A DNA stretch of 39,489 bases from Streptomyces sp. Isolate_45. GTDB taxonomy: Bacteria; Actinomycetota; Actinomycetes; Streptomycetales; Streptomycetaceae. Positions 1 through 8,296 of the stretch are shown piece by piece; the stretch's first letter is position 1; each line of letters starts with the position of its first letter. A model generated the notes under the pieces. It saw only the letters and a list, made by a program, of their open reading frames with translations, did no database searches and was not told where the DNA came from. Position numbers and translations under genes: made by a program. The stretch is taken from positions 1 to 39,489 of the forward strand of contig NZ_JANFAK020000078.1 in NCBI RefSeq assembly GCF_024721315.2. Reading direction: 5' to 3'.

Positions 1-1
1 G

Positions 2-124
2 GAACGGATCGACGCCGATGCCGCCATGATGACGGGCATGGACCTCGACCGGTTCACGGGAGCCGCCGGGTCGGCCGGGTCGGCCGGGTCGGGCGACGGG
101 ACCGGCCCCCGGGGCGTCCGGTGA
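2..124 (+). CDS. C-terminal end of an upstream gene (partial)
   Basis: The frame is open from the window edge to a TGA whose last bases overlap the GTG start of the next gene (GTGA, 4-base overlap), the usual layout of translationally coupled genes. About 40 residues are visible. They end in a Gly/Ala/Ser-rich low-complexity tail, produced by three perfect copies of a 9-base unit (65-91). The product cannot be identified from this fragment. Coupling to the HD-domain protein suggests a functionally related partner. Confidence 0.6.
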   Translation, partial: ERIDADAAMMTGMDLDRFTGAAGSAGSAGSGDGTGPRGVR

Positions 125-1413
125 GGGCGGCCGCCGCACCCGTCGTCCGCGCGGCCGCCGCCCTGCTGGCCCTGGCCGGACTCGGCCACACCCTGTGGTG
201 GGGCGTCGCCGAACCCGGCGTGGCCCTCGCCTTCGGCACCCTCGTCACGGTCGGCGAGCTCGCCCGCCGCCACCCCGGACCGGCCCCGCGCGGCGAGGGC
301 GCCGGGCCGCCGCCGCCCGAGGACCGGCACCCCGCGCCGCTGGGCTCCGCGGGCGCGCTGGCCTACGCCCTGCTCGGCCAGAACGGCGGACACGCCACCC
401 ACCACGGGGTCCTGCAGACCGTCACCGTCGTCGTCGCGGCGGCCCTCGTCGGGATCGTCCCGCACGTCGCCCGTGGCCGCGGGCCCGCTCTCGACCACGT
501 GGCCCGGCGGGTCCTCACGGTCGCCTTCGCCGCCGTCTGCTTCCAGCCGCTCTACAACTCCGGGCGGCTGGGGGAGTGGGTCGGGCAGGGTCCGTACCTC
601 GTCGTGTTCCTGTTGTTCCTGCTCGGCCTCACCGCGCTGTGCGACTCCGTGCTCGCCGCCGCCCTGGCGGGGGCCCGCACCGGTTGGCCGTACGGTCCGC
701 TGCTGCGCGACGAGCTGCGCGCGCAGCTCGGCATCGGCTCGGCGATCTGCGCCTCCGGGGTGGTGATGACCCTCGGGGTGGCCGTGGCGGGCCTGTGGGC
801 CCTGCCCGTCTTCAGCGTGCCGCTGCTGCTGACCCAGATGTCCTTCCGCCGGATCACCGCCGTCCGCACCACCTACCGTCAGACGATCACCTCGTTGGCC
901 CGGGCCACCGAGATCGCCGGCTACACCCCGCCCGGCCACGCCCGCCGGGTCGCCGCGCTGAGCCGCTCGGTCGGCCGGGAGCTCGGGCTCTCGGAGCGGG
1001 AGCTCACGGTGCTGGAGTACGCGGCCCTGATGCACGACATCGGTCAGCTGTCCCTCGTCGACCCCGTGCCCTGCGGGGCCACCGCCGAGCTGCCCGCGGC
1101 CGAGGCCCGGCGGATCGCCGAGCTCGGGGGCGAGGTGGCCCGCAGGACCGGGGTCCCCGCCGAGGTGGCGGTCATCGTGGAGCGGCAGGCGGATCCGTAC
1201 CGGGATCAGCCCGTCGCCGCCCGCATCGTGCGCGCGGTGAACGCGTACGACGACCTGGCGGGCGGGGCCCGTCACCCGGGCGGCTCCCTCGCGGCCCTGG
1301 AACGGCTGCGGCTGGGCACCGGGCACGACTACGAGCCCGGGGTCGTGGAGTCCTTGGCCAGGGTTCTGGCCAGGGGCGGGCGGAGCCGAGTCGTTCCCGT
1401 TCCCCCGGGGTAA
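121..1413 (+). CDS. Membrane HD-domain protein (degenerate HD-GYP type)
   Basis: The 430-residue protein has an N-terminal half rich in hydrophobic segments (about 10-45, 95-115, 135-150, 160-185, 200-240). A cytoplasmic HD phosphohydrolase-like domain follows from about residue 255. The metal-binding H...HD...D set is present: H273 (GHARRVA), H305-D306 (LMHDIG) and D377 (AYDDL). The HHE...GYP signature that defines cyclic-di-GMP-specific HD-GYP enzymes is not there; the equivalent stretch reads VIVERQADPYRDQ. It may therefore be an HD hydrolase of another nucleotide, or a sensor that has lost activity. The GTG start overlaps the upstream stop by 4 bases. The fold is confident from motifs; substrate and signal are unknown. 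Confidence 0.8.
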   Translation: MRAAAAPVVRAAAALLALAGLGHTLWWGVAEPGVALAFGTLVTVGELARRHPGPAPRGEGAGPPPPEDRHPAPLGSAGALAYALLGQNGGHATHHGVLQTVTVVVAAALVGIVPHVARGRGPALDHVARRVLTVAFAAVCFQPLYNSGRLGEWVGQGPYLVVFLLFLLGLTALCDSVLAAALAGARTGWPYGPLLRDELRAQLGIGSAICASGVVMTLGVAVAGLWALPVFSVPLLLTQMSFRRITAVRTTYRQTITSLARATEIAGYTPPGHARRVAALSRSVGRELGLSERELTVLEYAALMHDIGQLSLVDPVPCGATAELPAAEARRIAELGGEVARRTGVPAEVAVIVERQADPYRDQPVAARIVRAVNAYDDLAGGARHPGGSLAALERLRLGTGHDYEPGVVESLARVLARGGRSRVVPVPPG

Positions 1414-1515
1414 CCCATGGGTAATGAGCGGGCGTCCGAGCGGGCATGGTTGGATGCAGTAGGAGTGTCCGTGAGGGTGTCCGCAAGGCTGCACCGGGAC
1501 CGGCAGGCGGGAATC

Positions 1516-2511
1516 GTGAGGATCTTCGGGAAGGTACGGCATCGGCCCTCCGCCTCGTGGCGGCAGGCCACCGACCGCGCGTTCACGCTGATCGGTGACG
1601 GGCGGTACGAGGACGCGGGCGCGCTCCTGACCAGAGCGGCGGACCTGGAGCCCTGGCTTTCGGAGTCCTGGTTCAACCTGGCGCTGCTGCACAAGTTCCG
1701 CCACGACTGGGAGCAGGCGCGGGCCGCGGGGCTGCGTGCCGTGGCGCTCCTGGACCGTGAGGCGGGCGCGCCGGACTGGTGGAACGTCGGCATCGCCGCG
1801 ACCGCGCTCCAGGACTGGCCGCTGGCCCGGAGGGCCTGGCAGGCGTACGGGCTGAAGGTGCCCGGGGACCCCCACAGCAGCGCGGGGACGGGCGAGCCGG
1901 TCGGCATGGAGCTGGGCAGCGCCGCGGTGCGGCTGTCGCCCGAGGGCGAGGCCGAGGTGGTGTGGGGCCGGAGGCTCGATCCGGCCCGCATGGAGGTCCT
2001 CTCGATCCCGCTGCCCTCCTCGGGGCGGCGTTGGGGCGAGGTCGTCCTGCACGACGGGGTTCCGCACGGCGAGCGGGTGACCTCGGCCGGGCCCTCGTAC
2101 CCGGTGTTCGACGAGATCGAGCTGTGGGCGCCCTCACCGGTGCCGACCTGGGTGGTGCTGCTCGAAGCGGCCTCCGAGGCGGACCGCAACGCGCTGGAGC
2201 AGCTGGCGTCGGACGCGGGCTTCGCCGCCGAGGACTGGTCCTCGTCGGTGCGGCTGCTGTGCCGGACCTGTTCGGAGAGCGCGATGCCGAGCGGCGAGGC
2301 CGCCGGTGACCACCTGGACCCGCACGACCACAGCGAGCCCGGTCACCCCGGCCCGTTGGGCCACCGCACGGCGGGCTCCGGCCCGCTGTGGGTGCCCGAG
2401 CGCGAATGCGGAATCGCCGCCCCGGTCGGTCTGGTGCGCGGGCTCCTCGACGGCTGGGTGGCCGACAGCCCGGACAGCCGGGACTGGCGGGATCTCGAAG
2501 AAGTCTGCTGA
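1516..2511 (+). CDS. Tetratricopeptide-repeat protein
   Basis: The N-terminal part (about residues 15-110) reads as TPR helices: a DRAFTLIGDGRYEDAGALL unit, then SWFNLALLHKFRHDWEQA, then WWNVGIAATALQDWPLARRA. A C-terminal domain of about 220 residues, rich in Trp and acidic residues, has no family I recognise. I chose the GTG at 1516, preceded by a GGCGGGA ribosome-binding site, because homologous-looking sequence begins at RIFGKVRHRP. The frame stays open to an ATG at 1417, but nothing like a ribosome-binding site precedes that one. No signal peptide or membrane segment is visible, so it is probably a cytoplasmic scaffold or interaction protein. The gene lies upstream of def with a 68-base gap. 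Confidence 0.75.
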   Translation: MRIFGKVRHRPSASWRQATDRAFTLIGDGRYEDAGALLTRAADLEPWLSESWFNLALLHKFRHDWEQARAAGLRAVALLDREAGAPDWWNVGIAATALQDWPLARRAWQAYGLKVPGDPHSSAGTGEPVGMELGSAAVRLSPEGEAEVVWGRRLDPARMEVLSIPLPSSGRRWGEVVLHDGVPHGERVTSAGPSYPVFDEIELWAPSPVPTWVVLLEAASEADRNALEQLASDAGFAAEDWSSSVRLLCRTCSESAMPSGEAAGDHLDPHDHSEPGHPGPLGHRTAGSGPLWVPERECGIAAPVGLVRGLLDGWVADSPDSRDWRDLEEVC

Positions 2512-2579
2512 ATCCGGGCCGTAGGCTGTACCGGTCACATCGGTGGCTCGGGCGAATCTACGGAAGGCGTACGGCGGAC

Positions 2580-3215
2580 ATGGCGCAGCAGGAGAACCAG
2601 GTGGTCCCGGTCGACGACGAGGGCTGGGTCGTGGACACCGAGGACTGTGAGGCGCGCGAGCTCGCCCACCGCGAGCGGGGCACGTCCCGCCCGATCACGG
2701 TGGTCGGCAACCCGGTGCTGCACCGGGAGTGCAAGGACGTCACCGAGTTCGGCGAGGAGCTCGCGCAGCTCATCGACGACATGTTCGCCAGCCAGAAGAC
2801 CGCCGAGGGCGTGGGCCTGGCCGCGAACCAGATCGGCGTGGACGCGAAGGTCTTCATCTACGACTGCCCGGACGACGACGGCAAGCGCCACACCGGTGTC
2901 GTCGTCAACCCGAAGCTCGTCGAGCTGCCGGCCGCGGGCCGCGTGCTGGACGACTCGAACGAGGGCTGCCTCTCCGTCCCGACCGCCTACGCGGCGCTGG
3001 CCCGCCCGGACTACGCCGAGGTGACCGGCCAGGACGCCAAGGGCAACCCGATCAAGGTCCGCGGCACCGGCTACTTCGCGCGCTGCCTCCAGCACGAGAC
3101 GGACCACCTGTACGGGTACCTGTACATCGACCGGCTCTCCAAGCGCGACCGCAAGGACGCCCTGCGTCAGATGGCCGAGAACACCCCCCGCTACGAGGTC
3201 GTCCCGAACGACTGA
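2580..3215 (+). CDS. def: Peptide deformylase
   Basis: This 211-residue enzyme removes the N-formyl group from nascent polypeptides at the ribosome. All three deformylase motifs are present: GVGLAANQIG (motif 1), EGCLSVP with the metal-ligand Cys at about residue 130 (motif 2), and QHETDHLYG with H172, catalytic E173 and H176 (motif 3). An N-terminal extension of about 40 acidic residues precedes the catalytic core, as in several actinobacterial paralogues. The ATG at 2580 has a GGAAGG about 12 bases upstream; the longer frame upstream lies inside the TPR gene and is ignored. The gene is convergent with the AraC-type gene, only 20 bases away. Confidence 0.95.
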   Translation: MAQQENQVVPVDDEGWVVDTEDCEARELAHRERGTSRPITVVGNPVLHRECKDVTEFGEELAQLIDDMFASQKTAEGVGLAANQIGVDAKVFIYDCPDDDGKRHTGVVVNPKLVELPAAGRVLDDSNEGCLSVPTAYAALARPDYAEVTGQDAKGNPIKVRGTGYFARCLQHETDHLYGYLYIDRLSKRDRKDALRQMAENTPRYEVVPND

Positions 3216-3235
3216 CGCGTCCGGGGCGGCCCCCG

Positions 3236-4201
3236 CTACGCCGCCCTCGGCCCCCGGAAGGCGCGGCGGAAGGCGTTCGGGGTGGTGCCCAGGGTGCGCA
3301 GGAAGTGGTGGCGCAGGGCCGCCGCGTTGCCGAAGCCGCTGCGGGCCGCGATGGAGTCCACCGTCTCGTCGGTGGACTCCAGCAGTTCCTGCGCGAGCAG
3401 GACCCGCTGGCGCAGCACCCACTGGTAGGGGGTGGTGCCGGTCTCCTGGAGGAAGCGGCGGGCGAAGGTCCGCGGGGACATGTGGGCCCGCTCCGCGAGC
3501 TGCTCGACGGTGATCTCGTCCTCCAGGTGCCGGGCCATCCACCCGATGACCTCGCCCACCGTGTCGCACGCCGTCCGAGGCAGCGGCCGCTGGACGTACT
3601 GGGCCTGCCCGCCGTCCCGGTGCGGCGGTACGACCATCCGCCGGGCGATGGCGTTGGCCACCTCGGCGCCGTGTTCCTGGCGGACGAGGTGCAGGCAGGC
3701 GTCGATGCCCGAGGCGGTGCCGGCCCCGGTGATCACCGGGCCCTCGTCCACGTACAGCACGTCGGGGTCGACGCGCGCCTTGGGGAAGCGGCGGGCCAGC
3801 GCCGGGGCGTGCATCCAGTGCGTGGTGCAGCGCCGGCCGTCGAGCAGTCCGGCCGCGCCGAGCACGAAGGCCCCGCTGCACACGCTGAGCACCCGCGCCC
3901 CCCGGTCCACGGCCCGCCGCAGGGCGTCGAGGAACGGCTCGGGGTACTCCCGTACGGGCGCCTGCCGGTCGGCGGGCACGCAGATCAGGTCCGCCTCCTC
4001 CAGCCGTTCCAGGCCGTGCGCGGGTGCGATGGCGAAGCCGACGTCGGACATGGTCAGCGGGCCTTCCTCGGCCGCGCACACGGCGAAGTCGTACACCGGC
4101 AGCCCCTGCGCGCCGCGGTCGATCCCGAAGACCTCGCAGAAGATCCCGAACTCGAAGGGGGCGACTCCGTCGACGAGGGCCACGGCCACGTTGGTCAGCA
4201 T
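3236..4201 (-). CDS. GlxA-type AraC-family transcriptional regulator
   Basis: The 321-residue protein has an N-terminal DJ-1/PfpI-like domain (about 1-180) with the nucleophile-elbow sequence VLSVCSGAFVLG. A C-terminal AraC double helix-turn-helix follows (about 215-315; TVEQLAERAHMSPRTFARRF and SIAARSGFGNAAALRHHF). I start at MLTNVAVALVDG, because a longer frame to 4258 would run through the palindrome at 4231-4248. The gene lies downstream of nrdAB on the same strand, where S. coelicolor carries the AraC-like nrdS gene in a nrdABS operon. Here a terminator hairpin and an opposite-strand small gene intervene, so identity with nrdS is only a possibility. Autoregulation through the divergent palindromes is likely. 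Confidence 0.88.
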   Translation of the reverse strand: MLTNVAVALVDGVAPFEFGIFCEVFGIDRGAQGLPVYDFAVCAAEEGPLTMSDVGFAIAPAHGLERLEEADLICVPADRQAPVREYPEPFLDALRRAVDRGARVLSVCSGAFVLGAAGLLDGRRCTTHWMHAPALARRFPKARVDPDVLYVDEGPVITGAGTASGIDACLHLVRQEHGAEVANAIARRMVVPPHRDGGQAQYVQRPLPRTACDTVGEVIGWMARHLEDEITVEQLAERAHMSPRTFARRFLQETGTTPYQWVLRQRVLLAQELLESTDETVDSIAARSGFGNAAALRHHFLRTLGTTPNAFRRAFRGPRAA

Positions 4202-4206
4202 GACCT

Positions 4207-4248
4207 CAGTGTGGCAGTAATTCGCACTTGAGTGACAGTACTGCCACT
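4207..4248. promoter_or_regulatory. Palindromic operator between araC-type gene and small membrane gene
   Basis: An 18-base inverted repeat, AGTGACAGTACTGCCACT (4231-4248), has a single mismatched pair. A second half-site, TGGCAGTA, lies at 4212-4219, spaced about two helical turns away. The elements fill the short divergent promoter region, the expected place for binding by the adjacent AraC-family protein. The assignment to that protein is inference. Confidence 0.55.
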
Positions 4249-4283
4249 GTTCGATCATGGCCGATCAGGCGGACAGTGGAGGT

Positions 4284-4508
4284 ATGAGCACCTTCGTGAA
4301 TTACCTCGTCGTCCTGGCCCTCGCCGCGCTCCTGCTCGGGCCCAGCCTGTACGGGACGTGGCGCGACCGACGGATCGACCGGCAGCTGCGGGCCGTCGAG
4401 ACCCGGCGGGTGTGGCTGCCGCGCCAGCGGGCGGGCGGTCTCGAACCCACGCCGCGCCGGCGGGGCATCCGCTTCGGCCTCGGGCGCCGGGGACGCATGG
4501 CCCACTGA
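4284..4508 (+). CDS. Small single-pass membrane protein
   Basis: The product has 74 residues: one N-terminal hydrophobic helix (NYLVVLALAALLLGPSLYG), then a strongly basic Arg-rich cytoplasmic tail ending in GLGRRGRMAH. No family is recognised. Start choice is uncertain. ATG 4284 lies only one base after a GGAGG, a GTG at 4296 sits about 13 bases after it, and an ATG at 4257 has no ribosome-binding site. It is divergent from the AraC-type regulator and shares its operator region, so it is a plausible target of that regulator. Confidence 0.65.
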   Translation: MSTFVNYLVVLALAALLLGPSLYGTWRDRRIDRQLRAVETRRVWLPRQRAGGLEPTPRRRGIRFGLGRRGRMAH

Positions 4509-4539
4509 GCCCCGACCCAGCCGACCGCCCGAAACGCGA

Positions 4540-4574
4540 GGAGCCGGGACGCGGTTCGTTCGCGTTCCGGCTCC
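4540..4574. terminator. Bidirectional terminator, small membrane gene / nrdB
   Basis: A 14-base-pair stem (GGAGCCGGGACGCG against CGCGTTCCGGCTCC, one G-U pair) has a 7-base loop. It lies between two convergent stop codons (4508 and 4601). It would also separate nrdAB transcription from the AraC-type gene downstream. Confidence 0.75.
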
Positions 4575-4600
4575 CGGCGCACACCTGCGCGGACGGGGGA

Positions 4601-5617
4601 CTAGAAGTCCTCGTCCAGGTCGACCGTGCCCTCGACCGCGACCTGGTAGGCCGACGGACGACGCTCGAAGAAGTTCGTCAGCTCCTGGACGCCCTGGAGC
4701 TCCATGAACGAGAACGGGTTCTGCGAGCCGTAGATCGGCGGGAACCCGAGGCGCACCAGACGCTGGTCCGCGACGCACTCCAGGTACTCGCGCATCGACT
4801 CGGTGTTCATGCCCGGCAGGCCGTCGCCGCACAGGTCACGGCCGAACTGCAGCTCCGCCTCCACGGCCTCCTTCAGCATGTCGACGACCTGCTGCTGGAG
4901 GGCGTCGTCGAAGAGCTCCGGCTCCTCCTTGCGGACGGTGTCCACGACCTCGAAGGCGAAGTTCATGTGCATGGTCTCGTCGCGGAACACCCAGTTGGTG
5001 CCCGTCGCCAGACCGTGCAGCAGACCCCGCGAGCGGAACCAGTACACGTACGCGAAGGCGCCGTAGAAGAACAGGCCCTCGATGCACGCCGCGAAGCAGA
5101 TCAGGTTCAGCAGGAAACGACGGCGGTCGGCCTGCGTCTCCAGCTGGTCGATCTTCTCGACGGAGTCCATCCACTTGAAGCAGAACTGCGCCTTCTCGCG
5201 GATCGAGGGGATCTCCTCGACCGCGTCGAACGCGGCGGCGCGGTCGTCCGGGTCGGGCAGGTAGGTGTCGAGCAGCGTCAGGTAGAACTGGACGTGCACG
5301 GCCTCCTCGAACAGCTGGCGCGACAGGTACAGGCGCGCCTCCGGGGAGTTGATGTGCTTGTACAGCGTCAGCACGAGGTTGTTCGAGACGATCGAGTCGC
5401 CCGTCGCGAAGAACGCGACCAGCCGGCCGATCATGTGCTGCTCACCGGGCGTCAGCTTCGCGAGGTCCGCGACGTCCGAGTGGAGGTCGACCTCCTCGAC
5501 GGTCCAGGTGTTCTTGATCGCGTCCCGGTAGCGCTCGTAGAAGTCCGGGTAGCGCATCGGGCGGAGCGTCAGCTCGAAGCCCGGGTCCAGCAGGTTCTTG
5601 GTCTCGTTGGTGCTCAT
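4601..5617 (-). CDS. nrdB: Class Ia ribonucleotide reductase, beta (radical) subunit
   Basis: This 338-residue R2 protein houses the di-iron centre and tyrosyl radical that starts ribonucleotide reduction by NrdA. All expected ligands are visible: D74 (ATGDS), E105 and H108 (EEAVHVQFY) with radical Tyr Y112, E180 (CIEG), and E214 and H217 (RDETMH). The ATG shares one base with the nrdA stop codon (TAATG), so translation is coupled. An in-frame start 18 bases upstream lies inside nrdA and is not used here. It is a class Ia/b-type R2 rather than a Mn/Fe variant, because the radical Tyr is present. Confidence 0.97.
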   Translation of the reverse strand: MSTNETKNLLDPGFELTLRPMRYPDFYERYRDAIKNTWTVEEVDLHSDVADLAKLTPGEQHMIGRLVAFFATGDSIVSNNLVLTLYKHINSPEARLYLSRQLFEEAVHVQFYLTLLDTYLPDPDDRAAAFDAVEEIPSIREKAQFCFKWMDSVEKIDQLETQADRRRFLLNLICFAACIEGLFFYGAFAYVYWFRSRGLLHGLATGTNWVFRDETMHMNFAFEVVDTVRKEEPELFDDALQQQVVDMLKEAVEAELQFGRDLCGDGLPGMNTESMREYLECVADQRLVRLGFPPIYGSQNPFSFMELQGVQELTNFFERRPSAYQVAVEGTVDLDEDF

Positions 5618-8010
5618 TACTGGCAGGCCTCGCACGATTCGGGGTTCTCAAGGGAGCAGGCCAGCGCCTCCGCGTCGGTCACGACCTGCGGGAGCGCCGC
5701 CGGGGCGGCGGCCTGCGCGGCGCGGGCGATCTTCGTCGCCGGGCGCGAGCGCAGGTAGTACGTGGTCTTCAGGCCCTGCTTCCAGGCGTACGAGTACATC
5801 GAGCTGAGCTTGCCGATGGTCGGCGTCTCCAGGAACAGGTTCAGCGACTGGGACTGGTCGAGGAACGGCGTACGGGCCGCCGCCATGTCGATCAGGCCGC
5901 GCTGCGGGATCTCCCACGCCGTCCGGTACAGCTCGCGCACCTCGGCCGGGATCCAGCCGAAGCCCTGCACGGAGCCACTGGACTCGCGCAGCGCCTCGCG
6001 GGTCTGGGCGTCCCACACGCCGAGCCGCTTCAGCTCCTCCACCAGGTACGCGTTGACCTGGAGGAACTCACCGCTGAGGGTCTCGCGCTTGAACAGGTTG
6101 GAGACCTGCGGCTCGATGCACTCGTACACGCCCGCGATCGAGGCGATCGTCGCCGTCGGCGCGATGGCGAGGAGCAGCGAGTTGCGCATGCCGGTCTTCG
6201 CGACGCGGGCGCGCAGGGCGTCCCAGCGCTCGGGCCAGTTCAGCTCGACGTCGTAGTGGTCCGGGTGCAGGACACCGCGGGCGGTACGGGTCTTCTCCCA
6301 GGCGGGGAGGGGGCCGCTGCGCTCGGCGAGGTCGCAGGAGGCCTCGTACGCGGCCAGCATGATCCGCTCGGAGAGCTTCGTGGACAGCGCCTTCGCCTCG
6401 GGGGAGTCGAAGGGCACCTTCAGCTTGAAGAAGACGTCCTGGAGGCCCATCGCGCCCAGACCCACCGGACGCCAGCGGGCGTTGGAACGCCCGGCCTGCT
6501 CGGTCGGGTAGAAGTTGATGTCCACCACGCGGTCGAGGAAGGTCACGGCCGTGCGGACGGTCTCGTCCAGGCGCTCCCAGTCGATCTCCCCGTCCACCAC
6601 GAAGGCGCCCATGTTGACCGAGCCGAGGTTGCAGACGGCCGTCTCGCCGTCGTCGGTGACCTCGATGATCTCGGTGCACAGGTTGGAGGAGTGGACGACC
6701 GAGCCCGGCTCGGCGGTCTGGTTCGCCGTGCGGTTGGAGGCGTCCTTGAAGGTCATCCAGCCCTGGCCGGTCTGCGCGAGGGTGCGCATCATCCGGCCGT
6801 ACAGGTCGCGGGCGGGCATCGTCTTGCGGGCCAGGCCGTCCGCCTCGGCCTTGCGGTAGGCGGCGTCGAACGCGTCGCCCCACAGGTCCACCAGCTCGGG
6901 GACGTCGGCCGGGGAGAACAGCGACCACTGGCCGTCGGAGTTCACGCGGCGCATGAACTCGTCCGGCACCCAGTGGGCGAGGTTCAGGTTGTGCGTACGG
7001 CGCTGGTCCTCACCGGTGTTGTCGCGGAGCTCCAGGAACTCCTCGATGTCCGCGTGCCAGGTCTCCAGGTAGACGGCGGCGGCGCCCTTGCGGCGGCCGC
7101 CCTGGTTGACCGCGGCGACGGAGGCGTCGAGGGTCTTCAGGAACGGGACGATGCCGTTGGAGTGGCCGTTGGTGCCGCGGATCAGGGAACCGCGGGCGCG
7201 GATGCGGGAGTACGACAGGCCGATGCCGCCGGCGTGCTTGGACAGGCGCGCGACCTGGTGGTAGCGGTCGTAGATCGAGTCCAGCTCGTCCAGCGGGGAG
7301 TCCAGCAGGTAGCAGGACGACATCTGCGGGTGCCGGGTACCGGAGTTGAAGAGCGTGGGGGAGGACGGCAGGTAGTCGAGGCGGCTCATCAGCCGGTAGA
7401 GCGAGGCCACTTCCTCGACGGCCTGGACGCTCTCGTCCGCGGCGAGGCCGCAGGCCACGCGCAGCATGAAGTACTGCGGGGTCTCGATGACCTGACGGGT
7501 GATCGGGTGGCGCAGCAGGTAACGGCTGTGCAGGGTGCGCAGGCCGAAGAAGCCGAAGCGGTCGTCGGCGCCCTCGGCGAGCGCGTGCTCGACCAGGGAG
7601 TTCAGCCGGGCGGCGTGGGTCTCGACGAACTCGGCCGTGCGGTCGGCGATCAGGCCCTCGCGGTGGCCGACGGCGACGGACTCGGCGAAGGAGGTGGACC
7701 CCTGGCCCGCGGCCTCGTCGGCGACGGCGAGGGTCAGCAGTCGGGCGGCGAGGCGGGAGTACGCCGGGTCCTCGGAGATCAGACCGGCCGCGGCCTCGGT
7801 GGCCAGCCCCCGCAGTTCGGCCTCGTCGGCGACGGAGCTGCGGCCGCGCAGGGCGGCGGCGGCGACCCGGCCGGGGTCCGTGTCGGGCAGGTCGGCCGTG
7901 AGTTCGGTGAGGGTGCGCAGCAGTGCGGTCCCCGGGCCCTCGGGCGCGAGCGCGGCCTCGGTGGCGGACTGGGCGGACTCGGCGCGCGGTGCGGCGGGCG
8001 CGATGGTCAC
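5617..8010 (-). CDS. nrdA: Class Ia ribonucleotide reductase, alpha (catalytic) subunit
   Basis: The 797-residue R1 protein reduces ribonucleoside diphosphates to deoxy forms. Active-site features are present: C233 (MSSCYLLD), N-x-C-x-E with thiyl Cys C445 (NLCTE), partner Cys at about 460 (AVCNLGSVN), the radical-transfer Tyr pair (TTYYLRS), and the C-terminal redox pair CEACQ (C793, C796). I see no N-terminal ATP-cone signature (RDG...), so dATP overall-activity control may be lacking or altered. The GTG at 8010 follows a GGGAGAG ribosome-binding site; the longer frame upstream would run into the leader. Regulation is by the cobalamin riboswitch and NrdR-like boxes upstream, so this B12-independent enzyme should be shut down when B12 can support class II NrdJ. 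Confidence 0.96.
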   Translation of the reverse strand: MTIAPAAPRAESAQSATEAALAPEGPGTALLRTLTELTADLPDTDPGRVAAAALRGRSSVADEAELRGLATEAAAGLISEDPAYSRLAARLLTLAVADEAAGQGSTSFAESVAVGHREGLIADRTAEFVETHAARLNSLVEHALAEGADDRFGFFGLRTLHSRYLLRHPITRQVIETPQYFMLRVACGLAADESVQAVEEVASLYRLMSRLDYLPSSPTLFNSGTRHPQMSSCYLLDSPLDELDSIYDRYHQVARLSKHAGGIGLSYSRIRARGSLIRGTNGHSNGIVPFLKTLDASVAAVNQGGRRKGAAAVYLETWHADIEEFLELRDNTGEDQRRTHNLNLAHWVPDEFMRRVNSDGQWSLFSPADVPELVDLWGDAFDAAYRKAEADGLARKTMPARDLYGRMMRTLAQTGQGWMTFKDASNRTANQTAEPGSVVHSSNLCTEIIEVTDDGETAVCNLGSVNMGAFVVDGEIDWERLDETVRTAVTFLDRVVDINFYPTEQAGRSNARWRPVGLGAMGLQDVFFKLKVPFDSPEAKALSTKLSERIMLAAYEASCDLAERSGPLPAWEKTRTARGVLHPDHYDVELNWPERWDALRARVAKTGMRNSLLLAIAPTATIASIAGVYECIEPQVSNLFKRETLSGEFLQVNAYLVEELKRLGVWDAQTREALRESSGSVQGFGWIPAEVRELYRTAWEIPQRGLIDMAAARTPFLDQSQSLNLFLETPTIGKLSSMYSYAWKQGLKTTYYLRSRPATKIARAAQAAAPAALPQVVTDAEALACSLENPESCEACQ

Positions 8011-8183
8011 GGGGGAGCTCTCCCTCACTCGGCCCGGTCTTCGACGGGGCGGGGCGAGCGGGCGCACACGGGAAGGCCACGCACCGGCCCCGACGGGGCG
8101 GGCGGTACGTGCACCGCGTGGCGTCCACCGGCCCAACCGCGAGGCCCGGACGTGTCGGCACCCGGTTCGGTCGAGCCGGGAGC

Positions 8184-8284
8184 GCTGTCGGCAGGTCCTC
8201 GGACTTGCGGACGCACCAATGGGTGCACTTCATACCGTTGCGGGACAGTTCCGGATTCGCACCGGATTCCCCTGCGGCGACAGC
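8184..8284 (-). promoter_or_regulatory. Cobalamin riboswitch in the nrdA leader
   Basis: Read on the minus strand, the leader contains the conserved cobalamin core GGTGCGAATCCGG, AACTGTCCCGCAACGGT and the terminal B12-box element GAGGACCTGCC. GCTGTC (8284-8279) pairs with GACAGC (8189-8184) to close P1. A following hairpin (CCCGG...CCGGG, about 8159-8180) could be part of the expression platform. Cobalamin riboswitch control of Streptomyces class Ia nrd genes is established. The exact boundaries given here are my estimate. Confidence 0.92.
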
Positions 8285-8296
8285 AGCCATGAGCAT

